Below are positions 9,900 through 17,696 of a stretch of 64,000 nucleotides of DNA, one piece after another. The DNA lies in contig JAEMQS010000008.1 in assembly GCA_016463765.1 (NCBI GenBank), forward strand, positions 31,689 through 95,688, written 5' to 3'. Position numbers and translations under genes: made by a program. The stretch's first letter is position 1; each line of letters begins with the position of its first letter. The notes beneath the pieces are model-generated. The model searched no databases. It saw only the letters and a program-made list of their open reading frames with translations, and was not told where the DNA came from. This DNA comes from Solirubrobacteraceae bacterium (GTDB lineage: Bacteria > Actinomycetota > Thermoleophilia > Solirubrobacterales > Solirubrobacteraceae).

Positions 9900-12473
9900 G
9901 TGTCCGACCGTCCCGAGCGCCTCTTCCTCATCGACGGCAACTCGCTCGTGTACCGCGCGTTCTTCGCGCTGCCCGAGTCGATCGCCACCTCCACCGGTCA
10001 GCCGACGAATGCGATCTTCGGCTTCGCGTCGATGCTGGTGAAGATCCTCACCGAGCACGGCGTGCAGCCCACGATCGTCGTGTGGGACGCCGGCCTGTCC
10101 GGGCGCAAGGAGATCTCGCAGGAGTACAAGGCGCAGCGCGCCAGCCGCCCGGATCTCCTGCGCGAGCAGTGGCCGCACTTCGCGCCGCTCGTCGATGCGT
10201 TCGGCTACAAGAACGTGTCGGTCGAGGGCTTCGAAGCCGACGACGTCATCGCGTCCATCGCCGAGCGCGCGCGGGAGAAGGGCATCCCTTCCACGATCGT
10301 CACCGGCGACCGCGACGCGTTTCAGCTCATCGATCCCGACGGTGTCGTCACGGTCATGGCGACGTCCCGCGGCATCACCGAGACGAAGCTCTACGACCAC
10401 CAGGCCGTCGTCGATCGCTACGGGATCACGCCGGAGCTGATCCCCGACTTCTACGGGCTGAAGGGCGACACGTCGGACAACATCCCGGGCGTTCCGGGGA
10501 TCGGCGACAAGACCGCGGCGCAGCTGCTGCAGGCGTGGGGGGACCTCGAGGGCGTGCTCAGCCACGTCGACGACATCTCCGGCGCCAAGCGCAAGGAGAA
10601 CCTCACCGACCACGCCGACGACGCGCGCATGTCCAAGCAGCTGGCGACGATCCAGCGCGACGTCCCCGTCGACATCGACGTCGAGCACGAGCTGGGCCGC
10701 GAGCCGGACCGCTCGAAGCTGCGCGAGGTCTTCCGCGAGTTCGAGCTGCGCGATCCGCTGCGCCGCCTGGAGGAGGTCTTCGGCGAGGACGGTGCGGCGC
10801 CGACGCCGGACTCCGCGGTGAAGCTCGGCGCGACGGTGCGCGAGGGGACCCCCGCTGACGCTGCCGCGCTGCCTGGTGACGAACTGGCGGTCGCCGTGGT
10901 GGAGCCGGCGATCGAGGAGGGGCAGCTGCTGGCCCTGGAGGAACGGTGGCGCTTCGCGGTCGCGTCGGGCGACCAGGTCGTCGTCGGCCACGTGGACCGT
11001 CCCGAGGATCTCGTCGACGCGCTGGGGGACCGGCCGATCACCGCGCATGACGTCAAGGCGCTGCGTCGCGTGCCGCCGCGCATCGCGCACGACACGCTGC
11101 TCGGCGCCTACCTGCTTGAGCCCGCCCGCCGCGGGTACCCGTTCGCCGAGCTGTGCTCCGAGCGCGGGATCGCCGCCGACACGGGCGACGAGCTGGCCGA
11201 CACCGCGGTGCTCGTCGGCGCGCTGACCGCCTGGCAGCGCGAGCAGCTCGAGGAGCGCGACCTGACGCGCCTGCTGCACGACATGGAGCTGCCGATCGTC
11301 CCGGTGCTGCGCGACATGGAGCTCGCGGGCGTGCGCCTGAACGTCGAGCGCCTGAACGAGGTCGGCACGCGGGTGCGCGACGAGATCCACACACTCGAGC
11401 GTGAGATCTGGGACCTGGCCGACGAGGAGTTCCTCATCGCGTCGCCGCAGCAGCTCGGCTCGGTGCTGTTCGAGAAGCTCGGGCTGTCGCGCAAGCGGCG
11501 CGGCAAGACCGGGTTCTCCACCGACGCCCGGGTGCTGCAGGCCATCCGCGACGAGCACCCGATCATTCCCAAGATCGAGCGCTGGCGCGAGCTCAACCAG
11601 CTGACGAAGACGTACCTCGACACGCTGCCCGCGCTGACCGACGAGGACTCGCGCATCCACACGACGTTCGAGCAGGCCGTCGCCCAGACGGGTCGCCTGT
11701 CGTCGAAGGACCCGAACATGCAGAACGTGCCGGTCCGCACGGCGCTGGGCCGCGAGATCCGGGGGTGCTTCGAGGCGGCGGAGGGGAACGTGCTGCTGAG
11801 CATCGACTACTCGCAGATCGAACTGCGCGTGCTCGCGCACATCGCCGACGAGCCGGTGCTCAAGGAGATCTTCATCCGCGGCGAGGACGTGCACAGCGCC
11901 ACCGCCTCGCAGGTCTTCGGGATCCCGCCGGATGAGATCGACGTCGGCCAGCGGTCGAAGGCCAAGATGGTCAACTACGGCATCGTCTACGGCCTCACGG
12001 ACTACGGCATGGCCGACCGCCTCGGCATCGAGCGCGACGAGGCCAAGGAGTTCATCGACGCGTACTTCGCGCGCTTCCCGGCCGTGAAGGCCTACATCGA
12101 TACGACGATCGAGCAGGCGCGCGAATACGGGTTCGTCATGACGATGTGGGGCCGCCGCCGGCAGATCCCCGAGCTGAAGGCGCGCAACTGGCAGGTGCGG
12201 TCGCTCGGTGAGCGCCTGGCGGTCAACACGCCGATCCAGGGGACCGCGGCGGACATCCTCAAGCTCGCGATGATCCGTACGGCGCACCTGCTCGACGGGT
12301 CCGCCGTCCGGCCGATCCTCACCGTGCACGACGAGCTGCTCTTCGAAGGGCCGCCCGACGAGGTGGCCTCCGCGCAGCCCGACATCGTCAAGGCGATGGT
12401 CGACGTGTGGGAGCACACGCCGCCGCTGGAGGTCGACGCCGGCGTGGGGAAGACCTGGCTGGAGGCCAAGTAG
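9900..12473 (+). CDS. polA: DNA polymerase I
   Basis: 857 residues from the GTG at 9900. Domains in order: 5'-nuclease (about 1-290; RLFLIDGNSLVYRAF, ADDVIASIA, TGDRDAFQLI, LKGDTSDNIPGVPGIGDKTA with the helix-hairpin-helix), a degenerate 3'-5' exonuclease region (about 300-440), and the polymerase domain (SIDYSQIELRVLAHI motif A with Asp636; RSKAKMVNYGIVYG motif B; TVHDELLFE motif C). The exonuclease metal residues are gone: the DTET-type motif is replaced by AVAVVEP, so proofreading is not expected, as in Taq and many actinobacterial enzymes. It repairs DNA gaps and removes Okazaki primers. The GTG at 9891 is rejected because it sits inside the -10 element. Confidence 0.97.
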   Translation: MSDRPERLFLIDGNSLVYRAFFALPESIATSTGQPTNAIFGFASMLVKILTEHGVQPTIVVWDAGLSGRKEISQEYKAQRASRPDLLREQWPHFAPLVDAFGYKNVSVEGFEADDVIASIAERAREKGIPSTIVTGDRDAFQLIDPDGVVTVMATSRGITETKLYDHQAVVDRYGITPELIPDFYGLKGDTSDNIPGVPGIGDKTAAQLLQAWGDLEGVLSHVDDISGAKRKENLTDHADDARMSKQLATIQRDVPVDIDVEHELGREPDRSKLREVFREFELRDPLRRLEEVFGEDGAAPTPDSAVKLGATVREGTPADAAALPGDELAVAVVEPAIEEGQLLALEERWRFAVASGDQVVVGHVDRPEDLVDALGDRPITAHDVKALRRVPPRIAHDTLLGAYLLEPARRGYPFAELCSERGIAADTGDELADTAVLVGALTAWQREQLEERDLTRLLHDMELPIVPVLRDMELAGVRLNVERLNEVGTRVRDEIHTLEREIWDLADEEFLIASPQQLGSVLFEKLGLSRKRRGKTGFSTDARVLQAIRDEHPIIPKIERWRELNQLTKTYLDTLPALTDEDSRIHTTFEQAVAQTGRLSSKDPNMQNVPVRTALGREIRGCFEAAEGNVLLSIDYSQIELRVLAHIADEPVLKEIFIRGEDVHSATASQVFGIPPDEIDVGQRSKAKMVNYGIVYGLTDYGMADRLGIERDEAKEFIDAYFARFPAVKAYIDTTIEQAREYGFVMTMWGRRRQIPELKARNWQVRSLGERLAVNTPIQGTAADILKLAMIRTAHLLDGSAVRPILTVHDELLFEGPPDEVASAQPDIVKAMVDVWEHTPPLEVDAGVGKTWLEAK

Positions 12474-12475
12474 CG

Positions 12476-12919
12476 ATGGACCGCGGGCTGGCGGCGATCC
12501 TCACCGCCACCGCCGGTGGGATCGTCGCGCTGCAACCGCTCGTCAACTCGCTGCTGGGCCGGCAGATCGGCACGCTGCAGGCGGCACTCGTCTCGTTCGT
12601 GATCGGGACGGTGGCCCTCGCCGTGGTCGTGGCGTTCGCCAGCGGCGGGTTCGGCGCGATCGGCGACGTCGCCGGGGTGCCGTGGTACTACCTGCTCGGC
12701 GGGCTGATGGGCGTCCTGTACGTCAGCACCGCGCTGGTCGCCGTGCGATCACTGGGGGCCGGCGGGGTCGTGGCGGCGACGATCACCGGGCAGCTCACCC
12801 TCTCGGTGATCGCCGACCGGTTCGGCTGGCTGGGCGCCGAGCGGCGGCCGATCACGGTGTCGACGCTCCTCGGGGTCGCCCTCCTGGCGGCGGGCACCTG
12901 GCTCATCGTGCGCGACTGA
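12476..12919 (+). CDS. YdcZ/DUF606-type small DMT-superfamily membrane protein
   Basis: A 147-residue, very hydrophobic protein with four to five predicted helices (for example LAAILTATAGGIVALQPLV, ALVSFVIGTVALAVVVAF and the final STLLGVALLAAGTWLI). This size and the internal AGGIVALQPLVNSLLGRQIG start match the DMT_YdcZ family, half-size relatives of EamA drug/metabolite transporters that probably work as dimers. No substrate can be named. It begins two bases after the polA stop, so it is probably cotranscribed with polA, which is an odd pairing with no obvious functional link. Confidence 0.75.
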   Translation: MDRGLAAILTATAGGIVALQPLVNSLLGRQIGTLQAALVSFVIGTVALAVVVAFASGGFGAIGDVAGVPWYYLLGGLMGVLYVSTALVAVRSLGAGGVVAATITGQLTLSVIADRFGWLGAERRPITVSTLLGVALLAAGTWLIVRD

Positions 12920-12950
12920 GCGTTTCCACCACACGGAAGGGGTGGCCCGC

Positions 12951-13031
12951 ATGTCGGAAGGACGCCATCCGGTTTCGCCCCGGCGTCGATACCGGCGGGT
13001 CGCGGAGGTCGCCAGCCTTCAGACCGGGTGA
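12951..13031 (+). CDS. Possible 26-codon leader ORF coupled to the amidohydrolase gene
   Basis: An ATG with a good ribosome site (GGAAGGGG, 12935-12942, eight bases upstream) opens 26 codons, rich in Arg (MSEGRHPVSPRRRYRRV at the N-terminus). Its TGA (13029-13031) shares its last base with the ATG of the amidohydrolase gene, which has no ribosome site of its own. This arrangement predicts translational coupling. The peptide itself is not recognised and could be non-functional; the evidence is position only. Confidence 0.45.
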   Translation: MSEGRHPVSPRRRYRRVAEVASLQTG

Positions 13032-14461
13032 TGAAACCGGATTTCGAAGAACGGAAGGGCGAGGTGCTCCTCGCGGGCGCCGAGGTGCTCACCGACGACG
13101 GCTTGGCCGCGCGTGACGTCCTGCTCCAGGGCGGGCGGATCGCGGCCCTCGCCGAGCCGGGCGCAGACGTCGAGGCCGGCGAGACCGTCGACGTCTCCGG
13201 ACGCCTGATCCTGCCGGGCCTGGTCGACGCCCACACGCACTCCTACGCGCAGCTCTGCCGCGAGGGCCTCGCCACCGACCGCCTCGAGCCGTGGCTGCCC
13301 GGCGCGGTCGCCTCCGGGGCGGGCCTGACGGCTGAAGGCGCGGCAATCGCCGCACAACTGTCGGCCATCGACGCGCTCCGGCACGGGGCCACCACCACGC
13401 TCGATCACGCGACGCTCGGCGAGGGGCACGCCGTCGCGATCGTCGACGCCTACGACCGCGTGGGTGCACGCGTGGCGCTCGCCGCCCAGGTCCAGGACGT
13501 GCCGTTCGCCGACGCGCTGCACGGCGTCGATGCCGACGTCCGCGCGCAGGTCGCGGCCGCGGACACCCGCGGCGCGCCGGAGACCGAGACGCAGCTCGCG
13601 CGCTGCCGGGAACTCCTGGACGCCGCGGCCGGCCATGACCGGATCACGGTCCTGCTCGGACCCTCGGCGCCCGAGCGCTGCAGTGGCGCGCTGCTCGACG
13701 GGATCGCCGCGCTCGCCGACGAGCACAGGGTCGGCATCCACGTCCACCTGCTGGAAACCCCGCAGCAGCGGGTCGGCGGCGACCCGCTCGGCACGCTCGC
13801 CGACCACGGACTGCTGCGCGAGGGGCTGTCGGTCGCCCACGGCGTGTACCTCGACGAGGACGACCTGGCCAGGTTGCGCGACGCGGGTGGCGCGCTCGTC
13901 CACAACCCCCTGAGCAACCTGAGCCTCGGCAGCGGCCGGCTCGACCTGCGCGCCGTGCTCGACGCGGGCGTCACGGTCGGCCTCGGCTGCGACAGCTGGA
14001 CCACCGGCGGGCCGCAGGACATCCTCGCGCAGGCGCGGCTGGCGCTGAACGGCACCCGGCCGGAAGAGCCCGCCGAGCGCTGGCTCGAGCCGGCCGACGT
14101 GTGGACGCTCACCGCGGCCGGCGGGGCGCGGGCGATCGGGCTCGGCGACACCGTCGGCGTCCTGCGTCCCGGCGCCCACGCGGACCTGCTGATCGTGGAC
14201 CCGCTGGGCGCGGGGATGGTCCCCGGCATCGACTGCGCGATGCAGCTCGTCACCGGCGGCCTCGGCGCCGGGCTGCGCGAGGCGTGGGTCGGCGGTCGCC
14301 CCGTCCTGCGCGACGGCATGCCGCTGCACGTCGACCTCGCGACGCTCACCGCGCGCGCCGGCGAGCTCGTCCCCGAGCTTCGCGCCGCGGCCGCCGCCCA
14401 GCAGCCGCTGGCCGACCGGCTCGCGGCCCTGCTGACCCATGCCGTCCCGACCGTCGCCTGA
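13031..14461 (+). CDS. Deaminase-type amidohydrolase (guanine/SAH/ATZ-TRZ group)
   Basis: A 476-residue amidohydrolase. The N-terminal beta sandwich leads into the metal pair LVDAHTHSYAQL, then HVHLLETPQQR, the histidine in LSVAHGVYLDEDDL and the aspartate in VGLGCDSWTTGGPQD. This layout (HxH, H, H, D with the VHLLET segment) is that of the SAH/MTA deaminase, guanine deaminase and triazine hydrolase branch. It should remove an amino group or chloride-like leaving group from a nitrogen ring. The start is the ATG overlapping the leader ORF; a GTG directly before it is less likely. It heads a six-gene operon with cupin, PRTase-like, carbamoylase, IclR and MFS genes. Confidence 0.8.
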   Translation: MKPDFEERKGEVLLAGAEVLTDDGLAARDVLLQGGRIAALAEPGADVEAGETVDVSGRLILPGLVDAHTHSYAQLCREGLATDRLEPWLPGAVASGAGLTAEGAAIAAQLSAIDALRHGATTTLDHATLGEGHAVAIVDAYDRVGARVALAAQVQDVPFADALHGVDADVRAQVAAADTRGAPETETQLARCRELLDAAAGHDRITVLLGPSAPERCSGALLDGIAALADEHRVGIHVHLLETPQQRVGGDPLGTLADHGLLREGLSVAHGVYLDEDDLARLRDAGGALVHNPLSNLSLGSGRLDLRAVLDAGVTVGLGCDSWTTGGPQDILAQARLALNGTRPEEPAERWLEPADVWTLTAAGGARAIGLGDTVGVLRPGAHADLLIVDPLGAGMVPGIDCAMQLVTGGLGAGLREAWVGGRPVLRDGMPLHVDLATLTARAGELVPELRAAAAAQQPLADRLAALLTHAVPTVA

Positions 14462-14470
14462 GGAGCCGAA

Positions 14471-15145
14471 GTGCCCAAGCCGCTGACCCGCCTGTACCCG
14501 ATCGACGTCGAGCTCCTGGAGTGGACGCGCCCCGAGGGCTCGCCCGAGGGCGTGCGCGAGAAGGTCCTCGCGCGGGACCCCGACACCGGATCGGTCACGC
14601 GGCTGCTCCAGGTCGACCCCGGCGTCGCGACGGGCGTGTTCACGCACGACCACTGGGAGGAGGTCCTCCTGCTCGAGGGCTCCTACAAGATGGGCGACGA
14701 GTTCCACCCGACCGGAACCTTCACGTGCAAGGGGCCGGGGATCGCCCACGGGCCGTTCGCGACGGTCGAGGGGTACACCTGCCTCGAGTTCCGCGACTAC
14801 CACCCGCCGAGCATGGACAAGCCCGCGGTACGGCTGTACCCGATCGACATCGAGCAGATGCCGTGGACGCGGCCCGAGGGCTCGCCGGAGGGCGTCTGGG
14901 AGAAGCTGCTGACGATCGGCCCGTCGGGGTCGGCGACGCGACTGCTGCGCGTCGAGCCGGGCATCGCCACCGGCGTGTTCAACCACGACCACGCCGAGGA
15001 GGTCATGATCCTCGCCGGCTCGTACAAGATGGGCGACGAGTTCCACCCGGCGGGGACGTTCACCTGCAAGGGCCCCGACGTCGACCACGGTCCGTTCCTG
15101 ACGACCGAGGGCTACGACTGCATCGAGGTGCGCAACTACGCATGA
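14471..15145 (+). CDS. Double-cupin protein made of two near-identical halves
   Basis: A 224-residue protein (GTG start, ribosome site GAGGAG) made of two tandem copies of a cupin domain, residues about 6-111 and 117-224. The halves share long stretches, such as RLYPIDxExxxWTRPEGSPEG, GSYKMGDEFHPxGTFTCKGP and HGPF, and look about 70% identical by eye, so the duplication is recent. Each half keeps the metal-binding pattern THDHWEE or NHDHAEE and a later histidine in HGPF. The family resembles the ChrR-type cupins, which may act as dioxygenases, isomerases or sensors. Its place between deaminase and PRTase-like genes suggests a step on the same ring compound. Function unknown. Confidence 0.78.
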   Translation: MPKPLTRLYPIDVELLEWTRPEGSPEGVREKVLARDPDTGSVTRLLQVDPGVATGVFTHDHWEEVLLLEGSYKMGDEFHPTGTFTCKGPGIAHGPFATVEGYTCLEFRDYHPPSMDKPAVRLYPIDIEQMPWTRPEGSPEGVWEKLLTIGPSGSATRLLRVEPGIATGVFNHDHAEEVMILAGSYKMGDEFHPAGTFTCKGPDVDHGPFLTTEGYDCIEVRNYA

Positions 15146-15663
15146 CCACCGGCGGCGTCACTCCGGTTGATCGGGAGGCACTCGCGGGCGACCTCGGCCG
15201 CGGCGGGTACCTGCGCGGCAGCTTCGCCTACGCGGACGGCAACGCGCGGCACTGGTTTCAGACCGAGCTCGTGCTCGCGCGCCCCGGCGTGCTCGACCGC
15301 TGCGCGGAGCTGCTGCGCGCGCATGTCGACCCCCAGGCGGACCGGCTCGCCGCGCGCGGTCCGGCGGCGGTGGCGGTGGCGACGGCGCTGGCGCTGCGCA
15401 CGGACCTCACGCTGCTGCTGGAGCCCGAGGGGCAGACCGGCTTCGCGGGGGACGTGTTCCCCGGGGCGCGGGTCATCCTTGTTGAGGACGTAATCATGAC
15501 CGGGCGCCATGCGCTCGCGTCCATCACCGCGCTGCGCAACGGGTCGATGGAGGTGCTGCGGACGCTGTCGGTCGTCGACCGCGAGGCCGGCGGCGCGTTC
15601 GCCGTCGAGGCCGCGGGCGTGCCGGTCACGGCGCTGTTCACCGAGCGCGAGCTTCTGCCGTGA
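15142..15663 (+). CDS. Orotate-PRTase-like protein with a changed catalytic loop
   Basis: A 173-residue type I phosphoribosyltransferase homologue. The PRPP-binding loop reads VILVEDVIMTG, close to the VxxVDDVxTxG consensus, with an acidic Glu-Asp pair, and the N-terminal GSFAYADGNARHWF resembles the substrate hood of orotate PRTases. The flexible loop that in orotate PRTase carries KxxxKxHG before the EG pair is here LLEPEGQTGFAGDVF, without Lys or His, so transfer to orotate is doubtful. It overlaps the cupin gene by four bases and the carbamoylase gene by four bases. It may act on another base, run in reverse, or bind a nucleotide as a sensor. Confidence 0.65.
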   Translation: MTTGGVTPVDREALAGDLGRGGYLRGSFAYADGNARHWFQTELVLARPGVLDRCAELLRAHVDPQADRLAARGPAAVAVATALALRTDLTLLLEPEGQTGFAGDVFPGARVILVEDVIMTGRHALASITALRNGSMEVLRTLSVVDREAGGAFAVEAAGVPVTALFTERELLP

Positions 15664-16916
15664 ATGCCGTGGCCGTTGAGAGCCGCCTTCAGGCGCGCCT
15701 CGACGCGCTTGCCGCGGTCACCGAGCCCGGTGAAGGCGTGACTCGCCCGTCGTTCGGCCCGCTCGAGCGGGAGGCCCACGCGCTCGTCTCCGACTGGGCG
15801 CGCGAGGACGGCGCGCGCGTCGAGACCGACGCGGCGGGTAACACGGTCCTGATCTACGGCGAGGGCGAGCCCTACCTGCTACTCGGCTCCCACCTCGACA
15901 CGGTGCCCGCGGGCGGCCGGTTCGACGGCACCGTCGGCGTGCTCGCGGGGATGGAAGCCGCCGCGCAGGTCGCGGGCGAGCTCGAACTCGGGGTGCGCGT
16001 CGTCGCGTTCAGCGCCGAGGAGGGTGCGCGCTTCGGCCGGCCGTGCCTGGGCAGCGAACTCGCGACGGGCGCGTCACCAGCGGGCCTGCTCGACCGGCTG
16101 CGCGACGCCGCGGGCGACAGCATTAACGACGTCGCCCGCGCCACCGGCCTGACCCCGGAGGCATGCGAGCCGTGGCTGCGCGCGCCCGCCGTCGCCGCCT
16201 ATCTCGAGGTCCACATCGAGCAGGGGCTGGTGCTCGAGCACGAGCGGGTCCGGCTCGGGGTCGTCGACGTCATCGCGGGAGCGGACCGGCTGGCGATCGA
16301 ACTGACGGGCTACGCCCAGCACAGCGGCACCACGCCGATGGCCGGGCGGCGCGACGCGTTGGCCGCCGCTGCGGAGATCGTGCTCGACGTCGAGCGAGTC
16401 GGGCGGGAGGCGCGCCACGGCGTCGCCACCATCGGGCGCCTCGACGTCGGTCCCAACAGCCCGACGACCGTCCCCGGCAGCGTGCGTGCCGTGGTGGACG
16501 TCCGCGACGTCGACGCCGGCCGTCAGCGCGCGTCGGTCGAGGCCGTCCGGGCGGCGATCGACGCGGTCGCCGAACGGCGCGGCACCCCGGCGACCGTCAC
16601 GTCGCTGGCCTCGCGCGCCCCGGTCATGCTCTCGGCCTGGCCGCGCCGGGCGCTCACCGCCGCCTGCGCGGACGCCCAGCTGCCCTACCGCGTGCTGCCG
16701 TCGGGCGCCGGCCACGACGCCGCCGTCGTGGCGCACACCGCGCCCGCCGCGCTGCTCTTCGTTCCGACGCCCAACGGCCGCAGCCATGCGCCCGACGAGG
16801 CGTGCCGCACCGAGGACATCGCCGCCGCGTGCGTGGTCCTCGCCGGGGCGCTGCGACGCCTCGACGATGACGCCGCGGGCGCCGCGGCGCTTCCCGATCC
16901 CGAACAGGAGGGCTGA
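15660..16916 (+). CDS. M20 family carbamoylase / ureido-acid hydrolase
   Basis: A 418-residue zinc amidohydrolase of the hydantoinase/carbamoylase class (allantoate amidohydrolase, N-carbamoyl-L-amino acid hydrolase, beta-ureidopropionase). Metal ligands are visible in order: GSHLDTVPAGG (His78, Asp80), RFDGTVGVL (Asp89), FSAEEGARFG (Glu120, Glu121), LEVHIEQG (His185) and NGRSHAPDE near the C-terminus; the dimerisation domain lies at about 205-325. It would cleave the N-carbamoyl group from the linear product made by a cyclic amidohydrolase, giving an amino acid, CO2 and ammonia. The GTG start overlaps the preceding stop. It fits directly after the dihydropyrimidinase or hydantoinase step. 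Confidence 0.88.
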   Translation: MNAVAVESRLQARLDALAAVTEPGEGVTRPSFGPLEREAHALVSDWAREDGARVETDAAGNTVLIYGEGEPYLLLGSHLDTVPAGGRFDGTVGVLAGMEAAAQVAGELELGVRVVAFSAEEGARFGRPCLGSELATGASPAGLLDRLRDAAGDSINDVARATGLTPEACEPWLRAPAVAAYLEVHIEQGLVLEHERVRLGVVDVIAGADRLAIELTGYAQHSGTTPMAGRRDALAAAAEIVLDVERVGREARHGVATIGRLDVGPNSPTTVPGSVRAVVDVRDVDAGRQRASVEAVRAAIDAVAERRGTPATVTSLASRAPVMLSAWPRRALTAACADAQLPYRVLPSGAGHDAAVVAHTAPAALLFVPTPNGRSHAPDEACRTEDIAAACVVLAGALRRLDDDAAGAAALPDPEQEG

Positions 16917-16919
16917 CCC

Positions 16920-17696
16920 GTGCAGACCATCGATCGCGCCGTGAGCATCCTCCAGGCGGTCGCCCAGGCGCCCGCGGGACTGACCCTGTCCGAGCTGTCG
17001 CGTCAGACCGGGCTCGCGCCGGCGACCTGCCACCGGCTGCTCAGCTCGCTGGCGACGTCGGCGATGGTCGAGCGCAACGACACGACGAAGCGCTGGCGAC
17101 CTGGGCTCGGCCTCGTGCGCATCGCCGGGTCGGTGAGTCCCGCGGCGGGGTGGGGCAGCCTCGTCGACCCGGTGCTCGTCGAGCTGCGCGACCACTGGCA
17201 GGAGTGCTTCTACTTCAGCAACCTCACCGACGGCCAGGTCGTCTGCGTGCGCTCGGTGGAGACGACCGAACCGCACCGCATCAGCGTCAGCGTGCCGCTC
17301 GGACGGCGCATGTCGCTCCACGCGTCGGCGGCGGCGAAGGCGATCCTCGCGCACATCACCGAGGACGAGGCGCGGCGCCTGCTCGAGAGCGTCCAGCTCG
17401 AGCAGTTCACGTCGTACACGCTGCCGACCCCCGACGACGTCCTGCGTGATCTCGTCGCGACGCGTGACCGCGGGTTCGCCGTGTGCGACCAGGAGATGGA
17501 ACTGGGCGTGGCCGCGTACGCCGCCGCCATCCCGGGACCTCCCGGTGAGGCACCGCGCAGTCTCGGCGTGATCGGGCACCGCGAGCGGCTCGGGGCGCGG
17601 ATGCGCGCTGGCCTCCTCGACGCGCTGCTCACCGCCGCGGAAGAACTCTCCGGGGCGACGGGTGCCGCGTTGCAACCGCGCGCGCTCGCGTGGTGA
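16920..17696 (+). CDS. IclR family transcriptional regulator
   Basis: A 258-residue protein. The N-terminal winged helix-turn-helix (TIDRAVSILQAVAQA, then LTLSELSRQTGLAPATCHRLL) covers about residues 1-65; the C-terminal GAF-like ligand domain has the family marks SVPLGRRMSLHASAAAKAILA and DRGFAVCDQEMELGVAAYAAA. It is probably the local sensor of the island's substrate. It lies inside the operon, three bases after the carbamoylase stop and overlapping the MFS gene, so it would control its own expression together with the enzymes. Candidate binding sites are the TTCC/GGAA palindromes near 12925 and 32747, but the link is unproven. Confidence 0.88.
   Translation: MQTIDRAVSILQAVAQAPAGLTLSELSRQTGLAPATCHRLLSSLATSAMVERNDTTKRWRPGLGLVRIAGSVSPAAGWGSLVDPVLVELRDHWQECFYFSNLTDGQVVCVRSVETTEPHRISVSVPLGRRMSLHASAAAKAILAHITEDEARRLLESVQLEQFTSYTLPTPDDVLRDLVATRDRGFAVCDQEMELGVAAYAAAIPGPPGEAPRSLGVIGHRERLGARMRAGLLDALLTAAEELSGATGAALQPRALAW

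Noticed and set aside
9843..12416. 857-codon open frame on the minus strand opposite polA, and similar very long antisense frames (13019-15088, 48650-50653, 51982-54168, 59303-61549)
   Set aside because: High GC keeps antisense frames open; the translations are Arg/Ala/Gly-rich without domains, and the opposite strand encodes clearly recognised proteins.
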